Shown here piece after piece: positions 10,701 to 15,900 of a DNA stretch of 24,939 nt. This DNA comes from a virus: positions 1 to 24,939 of IMG/VR virus record IMGVR_UViG_3300010885_078395. One strand, given 5' to 3'. Below the pieces are notes generated by a model that worked only from the letters and a program-made list of their open reading frames with translations, ran no database searches and had not been told where the DNA came from. A program made the translations under genes and the position numbers. Position 1 is the first letter of the stretch. Each line of letters opens with the position of its first letter.

Positions 10701-11272
10701 TTATTTGTACAATTAAAGTTACCAGAAACGCTCGACGGAGCTCCTTGCAAGGTTCTCAACAAATTATCAGAGCAATTAAAATTACCAGTTATATTTAAAT
10801 TACTAAAATATAAAGAATTAAGATTCTGAGCAGATACTGTAATGTTTCCATTATATGTGTTTGTGACTGCTCCGTTTCCATCTGTTGCAATACAAAAATC
10901 TCTTTCTCTAAAATATACATTTGGGGCAGGAGTAGTGCCTTCTGTAGTAGTATATATTATGTCTCCAGCAGATAAATTAGCTACTTTTGCAAAGTAAATA
11001 TCATGAGGAAAGCGAGCTGGATTATTTATAACATGCCACGGGGACGCTGGATCAGAATTATAAGCAACCATTAGCCTATTGTGATCTGTATCAAATATTA
11101 GCTTCCCAAATGCTTTGTTGGTTGTATTTACAGACGCTGTAGAAGTAAGTAAGTCAGCAGCAGTTGAATGAGGGGCAACAAACTTAGCTAATTCATAAAA
11201 ATTATTGTTAATCTTCTCTCGGGATACTCCTAAACATTCTGTATTAGAAATTATTTGAATTAGCTCTGCCAT
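4721..11272 (-). CDS. Giant modular adhesin: anchor, seven LRR-like cysteine-ladder modules, LamG-like C-terminus (2183 aa)
   Basis: Residues ~1-90 form the anchor domain (SNTECLGVSREKINNNFYEL motif) shared with the neighbouring small protein. Residues ~90-1880 are seven modules. Each opens with a ~70-residue cap (YFSK-x-P..., G-x-x-LY-x-SP, [V/I]YF[K/R]QGD-x-CIATD, T-G-[N/D]-[I/L]-x-[V/I]-S, SLYFSN) and continues with 20-23-residue repeats of the type G-x-F-[N/D]-C-S-x-N-x-L-[T/S]-x-L-x-x-[A/S]-P. I count about 51 repeats, 3, 4, 6, 8, 10, 9 and 11 per module from N to C. The pattern is leucine-rich-repeat-like with a cysteine at a fixed place, as in the cysteine-ladder LRRs of Listeria InlJ. 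Residues ~1960-2150 (FDGNGYISIPLS, GDFTFEFFYTS, LTIGARP, GRMAGIRFSNVARG) look like a LamG/concanavalin-type lectin domain, probably the receptor-binding tip. The ATG at 11272 follows an AATAAATA octamer by 6 nt. A long tail fibre is inferred. Confidence 0.82.
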   Translation of the reverse strand: MAELIQIISNTECLGVSREKINNNFYELAKFVAPHSTAADLLTSTASVNTTNKAFGKLIFDTDHNRLMVAYNSDPASPWHVINNPARFPHDIYFAKVANLSAGDIIYTTTEGTTPAPNVYFRERDFCIATDGNGAVTNTYNGNITVSAQNLNSLYFSNLNITGNFNCSDNLLRTLQGAPSSVSGNFNCTNNFLSSMEYAPHVIGGHVFCGGNLFTSPHLAADVKGTIWDYNIDINARVLPDNPYYQGGYFSKTPIINLGSTLYVSPTGSITANNIYYRQGNICIATSEKGVITNNFVGDISLSGSSLSSLYFSNITVTGNFNCGGNNLTSLRGSPINVAGNFICRSNPLSSTEGAPSVVGGDFDCRYSNLSSLQYSPHTIGGLILIGNDNQISFPHTAVDNGNIYWTYVVSNPNTGQTVRTRAINPYPVNSYFSKIPTIKTGVTLYSSPTTTAVASGVYFKQGDTCIATDGNGVVTNNFTGNIDVSNQSLSSLYFSNLTVNGNFNCSHNQLTSVNGFPAYVSGSIDCSHNNIVHLAIPYNSYQTFLFHGGIQGNFNCSYNQLTSFSLSQFKPVTNIGRVVNGIYIQEAGTEGGLWSLDNMYINGNFDCSYNQLITLSGGGSFQGKCPSTAGTYNCSHNNLPNMRFVSDTIFGNVYCAGNLFDLPHVALNAAGQDIRYNSDGSHQIVYNHKYAHGNYFSDDEILRIGSTLFVNPDVGNYDTANVVAANVYFKQGNICIATDNNGQVTDVYTGNITVSDQNLTSLYFSNIKQVIGTFNCSDNLLSSLNGSPQSINGNFVCSNNQLTGLQSGPTRVTGQYKCNNNSLSSLSYCPSNVTYLDCSNNYITTLQYSPSSVSSDYICSYNSLVGLSGGPLKVGGLFDCSYNSIHTLQYSPSSVGGNFNCSYNQLVDLQYAPAYVGGTTFNCSNNNIPLPIISLDIDSNKWSYGGSARSIPLNRYSQNIYFSRVPTLSAGIILYISPTTTDVASAIYFRQGDICIATDNQGAVANTWTGNLTVSGQNLTSLYFSNLTVTGNFDCSDNLLTGLRGSPLSTGGDFNCSNNKLISLQGAPSKVNGSFYCYNNQLDVLEYSPSVVPGSFVCHDNYLTTLFYAPSSVGGTFDCSKNKLTTLSYAPKIVTNVNCSNNRITTLVGSPSEVTGYFNCSNNGISTLQHAPSSIGGYFDCSYNSISTLNYSPSSIGGYFNCLNNKLYTLSAAPAYVGEGFTCFYNQLYFPVIANDVDGKSWLYNGTTRLAATHPYAQGIYFSDDSVLSLGSILYINSQTKDVAANVFYQQGDICIATDRNGAVTDTIVGNISLAIQGLSSLYFSNIVTVSGNFDCSNVFLSSLSGSPQQVTGNFNCSNNLLSSLRGAPQQVNGIFNCSYNQLTALQYAPPSSSIICNNNRLTSLSGAPINLNDSLLCNSNLLTTLQYAPSSVGKDFNCSNNQLTTLQYAPSSVGGDFNCSSNLLVSMLGSTLSTVGGTFNCNSNQLSSLEYAPAKVGKNFYCYYNQLASPILGKDINGLSWEYVSEVRYRVKRSYIQNSVYYSNYPLPQLGDKIFTTSYGEDGAPNLFFQKDGLCIITDSNGIVIDTYTGDLNISGKGLTSLYFSNIKVTGSFNCASNQLSSLENSPYNVGSSFYCSNNQLTTLYGAPTEINGDFICNDNQLTTLHYAPSAVSGTFNCSNNLLTNLQWAPSATNFNCSYNNIINLQGAPVNIYGYFNCSYNSNLQTLMHAPTAVIGNFDCSYGSLSSIQFAPLQVGGVFDCSYNRLSSIQFAPPKVESFNCSFNTITNLSGAPLWVNTYFDCSYNQLTSIKGPLLVYKKFDCSGNAQLNNLDLNDAPLGDPISQFVTDGDTGLTLPAAAVIDAHGNYWNYSNGSRTIAYTTQQQQWFANSVTTYSETPLIYKGVTLAEDFVSQWKIEQLGNYGIGIPQYVYGPTTNHIPDMYHGWGNDSMYYRYYKIKCVNFDGNGYISIPLSRSVSFGKGDFTFEFFYTSNIDYSFWNMFAFDSYEGNNIISSAGLGTLVPHMINYYSSLAGPNAVTNAAPKDLQEVPYRGANSAYIWHHLALRRRGSQLEYFLDGKRVTSVTDSSDMFSNGALLTIGARPRVNNNKFIGRMAGIRFSNVARGIEDNMLQSSPPFHEYRVPINAYKMDINTTLLLNFNTDRYPALLTYNYDDNVIPYIIP
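5620..11010 (-). repeat. Seven direct repeat modules within the giant adhesin gene
   Basis: Approximate module spans, in transcription order: 10540-11010, 9985-10540, 9195-9985, 8400-9195, 7500-8400, 6655-7500 and 5620-6655. Each cap contains the peptide SLYFSN, seen on the plus strand as near-identical 'CTAAAATA[CT]AAAGA' at about 10803, 10334, 9785, 8966, 8190, 7294 and 6452. Within modules the ~63-69-bp LRR units are also similar at DNA level. The array offers many sites for unequal recombination. Confidence 0.8.
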
Positions 11273-11277
11273 AAGGG

Positions 11278-11823
11278 CTATTTATTAGGTAAGTTTAAAA
11301 CTTCTTGTGTATCAGAACCAAATAATTTTTTCATAATGTCTTCTCGAGAAGCAACTAAAATATTGTTATTTGTGATATGATTTGGACCTTGAGTGAGCTG
11401 AGCTATTTCTTTTCTTCCTTGTATACGAATTCTCTCAAGACCTTCATCCCTGTTAGCTTTTTTATTAATAAGAGCAAGTTTTTGCAAAGCTTCTAAAGAT
11501 TGAGCTGTAGAGGTCATCAGCTTTGAAAGAGCTTCAATCTCCCGTGAATCAGAACCAGCAACTATACTGGGAGTTAAATCTTGTACAGCTCCCAAGCCAG
11601 CTTCAACAAGAGCTTTGGTTTTATTTAAAAAGTATTGCTGGAGGTCTTCTTCTTTAAAAGGAGTTGTGTCTTGTACGGCTTTTTGGGTATTAGGAGAGGG
11701 CATAGAAAAATTGCCAATCTCATCTAGTAGATTTGAAATATCATCATCAGAAGTGCTCACAATAAATTTACTTAACTGAGTTGATAAATTTGTTAACAGC
11801 TGTATAGTTGTTTGGTATGTCAA
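11278..11823 (-). CDS. 16: Small terminase subunit, T4 gp16-like (181 aa)
   Basis: The protein resembles T4 gp16 in length (181 vs 164) and arrangement. An acidic N-terminal part (DDDISNLLDEIG) is followed by a central coiled-coil stretch, about residues 93-130, with the phrase 'REIEALSKLMTSTAQSLEAL' that parallels T4 gp16 '[20 protein letters not shown]'. The C-terminal 'NNNILVASREDIMKKLFG' parallels gp16 '[20 protein letters not shown]'. The small subunit regulates the large terminase gp17 and recognises concatemeric DNA during headful packaging. No gp17 is visible nearby. The only usable start is TTG at 11823, because upstream in-frame codons are TAG and TAA and there is no early ATG. That start overlaps the divergent gene by 7 bp. 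Family call by remembered pattern, not by alignment. Confidence 0.68.
   Translation of the reverse strand: MTYQTTIQLLTNLSTQLSKFIVSTSDDDISNLLDEIGNFSMPSPNTQKAVQDTTPFKEEDLQQYFLNKTKALVEAGLGAVQDLTPSIVAGSDSREIEALSKLMTSTAQSLEALQKLALINKKANRDEGLERIRIQGRKEIAQLTQGPNHITNNNILVASREDIMKKLFGSDTQEVLNLPNK
11279..11286 (-). promoter_or_regulatory. Late-promoter-like octamer AATAAATA before the giant adhesin
   Basis: AATAAATA on the minus strand ends 6 nt before the ATG at 11272. It overlaps the TAG stop (11278-11280) of the small terminase gene. The predicted leader is one base. Confidence 0.55.
11781..11808 (+). promoter_or_regulatory. Sigma70-like promoter for the 11817 operon
   Basis: TTGATA (11781-11786), a 16-bp spacer, then TATAGT (11803-11808), with the ATG 8 nt downstream. 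It lies inside the 5' part of the divergent terminase gene. The expected start point falls 0-2 nt before the ATG. It lacks the TGTCCAC box seen in the other plus-strand promoters. Confidence 0.5.
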
Positions 11824-11996
11824 TTACTATTCACACATCATCAGGAACTTTTATTGTACCGGCAGATAAGCAACCAGCTTTAATTCACTGGCTTCAACAA
11901 AATGCAGTAAAGGCTGGCCAAGAACCAATTCGAGAGCAGTCTCAACATTCGAGCCAACCATATACAGGTCGTCAGCTAATTAACGAAAACCACTAA
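11817..11996 (+). CDS. Small hypothetical protein (59 aa), first gene of the plus-strand island
   Basis: I do not recognise the family. The N-terminal half (SITIHTSSGTFIVPADKQ) looks like a short beta hairpin followed by a helix (PALIHWLQQNAVKAGQ). The C-terminal 20 residues are polar and probably disordered. ATG 11817 is chosen over the in-frame TTG at 11808: the TTG would overlap the -10 box, and the ATG sits 8 nt after a good -10 hexamer. It overlaps the head of the divergent terminase gene by 7 bp. It ends 16 nt before the dUTPase-like gene, whose Shine-Dalgarno sequence overlaps its TAA, so the two are surely co-transcribed. Confidence 0.6.
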   Translation: MSITIHTSSGTFIVPADKQPALIHWLQQNAVKAGQEPIREQSQHSSQPYTGRQLINENH

Positions 11997-12001
11997 AGGA
12001 G
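11997..12001 (+). promoter_or_regulatory. Shine-Dalgarno AGGAG that fixes the 12013 start
   Basis: AGGAG lies 11 nt before ATG 12013 and only 2 nt before an in-frame TTG at 12004, which favours the ATG. It is the only strong Shine-Dalgarno sequence I find in the window. It serves an operon-internal gene, which cannot be leaderless. Confidence 0.6.
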
Positions 12002-12012
12002 AATTGAGAGAT

Positions 12013-12507
12013 ATGAAACACATTCTAGGTCCTAATTCAAAAAGTACTCTAACTAACGTCCAAGAAGGAGACAGTCAACCAAACGCAGTAGACCTTCGAT
12101 TAGATAAAGTATTTCGTATTTTTTCAGATGTATTTGAAATTACAAATGAAACAAAAAAGCACAGAAAAACAATTGTAATTGAACCAGATGAAGACGGTTT
12201 CTTTAACTTAGACATAGGAGATTATGAAGTAATTTTTGAAAATGTAATCAACGTTGGAGAAGGAGAAGCAGGATGGGTCATAACAAGAAGCACACTTAAT
12301 AGGAATGGATTATTTCTCACTAGTGGATTGTATGATACTAACTATCACGGTTTGATGGCAGGTTGTTTGCATGTGGGAACTGGGCCTGCTCGTATCAAAA
12401 AGGGAACTCGTATTGGTCAGTATTTAAGCTTTGACTCTGAGAGCTTAAGCAAGTATAATGGTTCATATGGACTACAGTCAGAGCACGATAAAAAATACAA
12501 TGTCTAG
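12013..12507 (+). CDS. dUTPase/dCTP deaminase-fold nucleotide protein (164 aa)
   Basis: The fold is shown by QPNAVDLRLDKVFRIF (about residues 22-37, like the dCTP deaminase 'NPASVDLRLG..FRVF'), GWVITRSTLNRNGL (about 91-104, phosphate-binding 'RSSLxRxG'), GLYDTNYHG (about 109-117) and KKGTRIGQYLSF (about 131-142). At the active site it has the D-x-x-Y-x-G arrangement of dUTPase motif III. The glutamate that dCTP deaminases carry just after it (…LE…) seems replaced (LMAGCL). On those residues dUTP hydrolysis is more likely than dCTP deamination, but a clear glycine-rich dUTPase motif V is missing. Probable role: keeping uracil out of phage DNA or supplying dUMP. It lies between the 59-aa gene and the clamp loader, overlapping the latter by 8 bp. 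Confidence 0.8.
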   Translation: MKHILGPNSKSTLTNVQEGDSQPNAVDLRLDKVFRIFSDVFEITNETKKHRKTIVIEPDEDGFFNLDIGDYEVIFENVINVGEGEAGWVITRSTLNRNGLFLTSGLYDTNYHGLMAGCLHVGTGPARIKKGTRIGQYLSFDSESLSKYNGSYGLQSEHDKKYNV

Positions 12508-13429
12508 TGTAACTGGATTATGGATAGAACGCTATCGTCCAAAGACTCTTGATGAAATTGTTCTTTCTAAAGACGACCGAGAGTTTTTTGAAAATCTCAG
12601 CAAAAAGCAAGACATCCCCCACTTGCTTTTTGCTGGAACTGCTGGAGTTGGTAAGAGCTCTCTTGCAAAGATTATTATCAATGATGTTCTTAATTGCGAC
12701 TCTCTCTATATTAATGCCTCAGATGAGAATGGAATTGATACAATTCGTGGTAAGATTGTAGGTTTTGCTCGAACTAAATCTTTTGATGGTCGTCTTAAAG
12801 TAATCCTTCTGGATGAGGTTGACGGTCTCTCTGGAGAAAGCATGAAAGCTCTTCGCAATGTTATGGAAGAGTATAGCTCAACATGTCGTTTTCAAATGAC
12901 TTGTAACTACTTGTTTAAAGTGATTGCTCCAATTCAGTCTCGTTGTACTATCATTAATCTTATTCCTCCAATTGAGGGGGTCGTTCAAAGAGTTAGTGAG
13001 ATTCTAAAGAAGGAAAACATTGTTGTTGATCCTAAGCAGAAGCCTCTTCTTCTTGAACACATTCGTAAGAATCTTCCAGATCTTCGTAGAATTGTTAATG
13101 ACATTCAAAAATTTTCAATCACAGGAACTCTCAACATTAAGAATGAAGATTGCTCTGGATTTGTTAAGAACATCTTAGCTAAGATTCTTCGTAAGGAAGA
13201 TATGATGAAGCTTCGAAGAGAAATCATTGAAGGAGAGAAGCTCTTTTCGGGAGACTATAGACACCTTCTAAAATTACTTTTTGAAGAATTGTTCAACTCT
13301 GACTTAAATTACGACTTAAAATCAGATCTTCTTTTAATAGTTTCTCGAGCTATGGAAACTGATACATTGTCTATAGATAAAGAAATAAATTGCTTTTCAG
13401 CTCTCCTTTATCTCTCCCGAAACATCTAG
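12500..13429 (+). CDS. 44: Clamp-loader ATPase, T4 gp44-like (309 aa)
   Basis: AAA+ clamp-loader subunit that opens and loads the sliding clamp (T4 gp45) on primer-template DNA. N-terminal 'WIERYRPKTLDEIV' (8-21) is the classic RFC/gp44 signature. Walker A is GTAGVGKSS (46-54), Walker B VILLDEVD (101-108), sensor 1 TCNY (134-137) and the arginine-finger SRC motif 147-149. The length is close to T4 gp44 (319). Walker B reads DEVD rather than the usual DEAD, a mild change. ATG 12500 is chosen because the protein then begins a few residues before the conserved signature; an in-frame ATG at 12458 would overlap the upstream gene by 50 bp. It overlaps the dUTPase-like gene by 8 bp, with no obvious Shine-Dalgarno, so translational coupling is likely. 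A gp62-like partner is not seen here. Confidence 0.93.
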   Translation: MSSVTGLWIERYRPKTLDEIVLSKDDREFFENLSKKQDIPHLLFAGTAGVGKSSLAKIIINDVLNCDSLYINASDENGIDTIRGKIVGFARTKSFDGRLKVILLDEVDGLSGESMKALRNVMEEYSSTCRFQMTCNYLFKVIAPIQSRCTIINLIPPIEGVVQRVSEILKKENIVVDPKQKPLLLEHIRKNLPDLRRIVNDIQKFSITGTLNIKNEDCSGFVKNILAKILRKEDMMKLRREIIEGEKLFSGDYRHLLKLLFEELFNSDLNYDLKSDLLLIVSRAMETDTLSIDKEINCFSALLYLSRNI

Positions 13430-13430
13430 A

Positions 13431-13742
13431 TTATTGCCTCCCGCAACATTTCCGGGGAGTGGGAGTCGGAGGAATGAATACTTGCCTGGGAGTTGGGTTT
13501 TGATTTGAACTAATTGGAACATTATTATCAATAATTGGAACAGCAATTGGAATGTTTGGAACAGAAGATTGAGAAGGAGGTTGAGCTCTTTCTTCCATTG
13601 CTTGGGCTATAAAAGAAGAAAGTTCTCTTGAAACCATTACAGTATCATTGTGAACATTAGTGGTAAAAATAGTTTCTTCATTTAACATTACATATCCTAT
13701 ATAACCATGTTCTGCTGGGGTAATTCTAGTTTTGTATTTCAT
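13431..13742 (-). CDS. Hypothetical proline-rich protein with CCGRQ tail (103 aa)
   Basis: I do not recognise the family. The first ~55 residues (KYKTRITPAEHGYIGYVML … ETIFTTNVHNDTVMVSRELSSFI) look like a compact alpha/beta domain. Residues 55-95 are rich in P, I, N and S and probably disordered. It ends in RKCCGRQ, two adjacent cysteines that could bind metal or form a disulphide. It is the last gene of the baseplate block, 8 nt after the hub gene. Its stop codon is one base from the stop of the convergent clamp-loader gene. CTTAATTA lies 5 nt before the ATG. Confidence 0.6.
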   Translation of the reverse strand: MKYKTRITPAEHGYIGYVMLNEETIFTTNVHNDTVMVSRELSSFIAQAMEERAQPPSQSSVPNIPIAVPIIDNNVPISSNQNPTPRQVFIPPTPTPRKCCGRQ

Positions 13743-13747
13743 AAAAA

Positions 13748-13755
13748 TAATTAAG
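13748..13755 (-). promoter_or_regulatory. Weak late-promoter-like octamer CTTAATTA
   Basis: CTTAATTA on the minus strand ends exactly 5 nt before the ATG at 13742. The sequence match to TATAAATA is poor and it overlaps the hub gene's TAA, so the constant spacing is the main argument. Confidence 0.3.
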
Positions 13756-15544
13756 CTGGTTGTTCAACAAGTACATTATTAAAAGTTTCTTTTAAATCAC
13801 TGAACCGATGGAGTTTGATAGCATAAATTACATTTAGATAAGCTCCAGCTTGAAACAAATGGTCTACTTTCACAACAAACCATTGACCGTATAGTTTATT
13901 ATTATAATCATTATCTGCAGATCCAGCTGTTTTATCAATGCCTATAAAGATTCCAGATTCTCTCCACGTTAATCCATATGTTTTAAAGCATATACAAGCA
14001 TTCTGAAACAACCCAGTGTATATTAAATTATGGAGACCGTTTCTTTGTCTTACCAAAGGATTTGTTCCGTTTGCAGAAAAAGTAGGAAATATATTAATGT
14101 CTTTTTTATTTTTATGTATAGTGGGTAAGAACAAATTTATATTATCTTCTGTTTTTGTATATAATTCTGAAACATAAGACTCTGCAATTACTTTTCTTGC
14201 ACTAGTAATACTATTACCTTTAAACTCTACTGTAAATTCTCTCTTACCTATATTGACAGAGTATACTGGTTTTGAACTAAACATATTACTATTGACGTTT
14301 GGAGCCATATCAACAAAGCTATATGATATTATTTGTCCGTATTTGTTTGTTTTTAAGTCTACTTCTGCATCAATTCCTCCCATGGGAGCTTTGTATAAAG
14401 CGTCAGCTCTTTCAACTTCGTCTGTAGCGGCTGTTACAAAAAAATGTTCTTTTTGTAACTCTCCGGGATCTCCTTGTTTGCTTCCAGCCTTTTTAAAAAA
14501 ATCAGCAAGAGGTGTAAGAACTATTGGTTCAATTTGACCAAAAGTTGTAGCTCTATCTGTGTGAAGCATACACAAATCATTTAACTTAAGTTCATCTATT
14601 CCTTTCAATTCTGTAGATCCAACATGATGGGAGAATATGTATTCTATATCTTCAGCAGCTGAGCTTTGAGCTGGAGAAGTATAAAACAATTCTGCTGTTC
14701 CTTTGTCCCAATTTGGAGAATCTTCTGGTATTCTAAATTCTTCGCATCCTCCGGTTTCTTGCTTTGCAAGAGCTTCATTAAAAATGTCTCTCAAAATATC
14801 TCCTGTATACAATACTCCTTGTTTGGGAGCAACAGATGAATCAAAATTTGGAGTCAAATTGCCTTTTGGCATAGCTGTAGAGTACTCTAGATTTGATGTT
14901 AGAAGCATTTGATACCGAACATCATGGAACTTCAACTTTAAACACTTCATGTATGTTGATGCAACCCCTTGAAGCTCCGGAACATCAATAATATCTTCTA
15001 CATCATATATAGAAAACACATAAGAAAGCATCCATCTTGTATCATTTTTTCCTATTTTTATTCCTTGAGCAACATTATTTTTCTCATCTGTTGAGTTAGG
15101 AACAATCATTACTCTTAATAGATCAAGCCCATCTCCTCTGAATGTATATGATTTAAGAGTTTGTCCATTTTGTACTGCTGCTTGCTGAAATCCAGCTGTA
15201 TTAGTGGATTTAGATTGACCTGTATTTCCATCATCAACCGGAGCTCCTTCAGGCATATACATAAAAGTTAAATAGCCGTCTGTAATCCAATCATTAACGG
15301 TATCGCATATATGCAAGCCGAGGACTGCAGCTGGATTTATAAAAAATCTGCTTGGATTGTCAAAATCCCCACTATTATCTAGATATAAATCTACGTCATG
15401 ATATATGTCATTGTATTTTTGCTGAACATATTGACCAGAATCAAAACGGCTTCCTTTAGAATTATCAGACGGAGCTGCGTTGCCTGGATTAGTTGCTCCA
15501 GGATTTGTAAAGTTTCCTGTATCAATTGTTGGTTCATCTGCCAT
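13751..15544 (-). CDS. Baseplate hub protein, gp27-type (597 aa)
   Basis: The N-terminal ~45 residues are polar and probably flexible. Residues ~70-230 have the hub beta-barrel pattern: a 'L-H-I-x-D-T-V-N-D-W-I-T-D-G-Y-L' strand set, a loop, SYTFRGDGLDLLRVMIVP, then LSYVFSIYDVEDI and CLKLKFHDVRYQMLLTS. The middle (~300-330) has IEYIFSHH followed by a helix-rich phrase, as in hub proteins where domain 2 is inserted. The C-terminal ~100 residues (GQWFVVKVDHLFQAGAYLNVIYAIKLHRF) form the second barrel. It lies next to the gp53-like and gp48/54-like genes, consistent with the centre of the baseplate. It is longer than T4 gp27 (391), mostly in the N-terminal arm and middle. No lysozyme-like gp5 spike is visible beside it. 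Assigned by pattern and context, not alignment. Confidence 0.58.
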   Translation of the reverse strand: MADEPTIDTGNFTNPGATNPGNAAPSDNSKGSRFDSGQYVQQKYNDIYHDVDLYLDNSGDFDNPSRFFINPAAVLGLHICDTVNDWITDGYLTFMYMPEGAPVDDGNTGQSKSTNTAGFQQAAVQNGQTLKSYTFRGDGLDLLRVMIVPNSTDEKNNVAQGIKIGKNDTRWMLSYVFSIYDVEDIIDVPELQGVASTYMKCLKLKFHDVRYQMLLTSNLEYSTAMPKGNLTPNFDSSVAPKQGVLYTGDILRDIFNEALAKQETGGCEEFRIPEDSPNWDKGTAELFYTSPAQSSAAEDIEYIFSHHVGSTELKGIDELKLNDLCMLHTDRATTFGQIEPIVLTPLADFFKKAGSKQGDPGELQKEHFFVTAATDEVERADALYKAPMGGIDAEVDLKTNKYGQIISYSFVDMAPNVNSNMFSSKPVYSVNIGKREFTVEFKGNSITSARKVIAESYVSELYTKTEDNINLFLPTIHKNKKDINIFPTFSANGTNPLVRQRNGLHNLIYTGLFQNACICFKTYGLTWRESGIFIGIDKTAGSADNDYNNKLYGQWFVVKVDHLFQAGAYLNVIYAIKLHRFSDLKETFNNVLVEQPA

Positions 15545-15545
15545 A

Positions 15546-15899
15546 TTATTTTGTAATTTGAGACAGAATTTCTTTTACTACTGCCATTTTGGGAATTTTA
15601 ATTACTGTTCCATTAACGAGGGGCTTTCCTTTGTTTGTTGGATCTTGTATATTATTTGCTAAAAGAATAACCCACCACAAATTTGGACTGTTTAATGTTT
15701 TATAAGAAATATAAGGCCAAGTATCTCCATATGAAATTGTATAAAATTTAAACAAATTAACAGGAAGGTTCTGAGGAAATACAATTGTTTGCAACAAGTT
15801 ATAATAATACATGTTGTTTTCATCTTGATAAACGCTAAAAATGTTCTCAAAGTTTTCTGTATCTAATTTAGGCAAAGATGATATTTGATTTTGCTTCAT
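15546..15899 (-). CDS. 53: Baseplate wedge protein with LysM-like fold, gp53-like (117 aa)
   Basis: Residues ~53-103 hold a LysM-type module: YTISYGDTWPYISYKTL, then NLWWVILLANNIQDPTN and a closing VIKIP strand. T4 gp53 has the same kind of phrase ('YGNPQLYWVLLMCNDNYDP'). In other contractile systems small LysM-like proteins sit between hub, tube and wedges. At 117 residues it is shorter than T4 gp53 (196), close to the LysM core alone plus an N-terminal extension. It is packed between the hub gene (1 nt away) and the gp48/54-like gene (1 nt away), which implies translational coupling. No octamer or Shine-Dalgarno precedes it. Confidence 0.62.
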   Translation of the reverse strand: MKQNQISSLPKLDTENFENIFSVYQDENNMYYYNLLQTIVFPQNLPVNLFKFYTISYGDTWPYISYKTLNSPNLWWVILLANNIQDPTNKGKPLVNGTVIKIPKMAVVKEILSQITK

Positions 15900-15900
15900 A

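Noticed and set aside
6449-10815. Regularly spaced 15-17-mers in the giant gene as a possible CRISPR-like array
   Set aside because: The repeats are in frame, encode the SLYFSN peptide, are 470-900 bp apart and are not palindromic; they are protein modules.
12458-12499. Upstream ATG at 12458 for the clamp loader
   Set aside because: It overlaps the dUTPase-like gene by 50 bp and adds residues before the conserved RFC N-terminal signature; no ribosome site supports it.
13436-13460. Hairpin CTCCCG...CGGGGAG near the convergent stops as a bidirectional terminator
   Set aside because: The stem is short and imperfect, lies inside the 103-aa gene's coding end and has no T-run.
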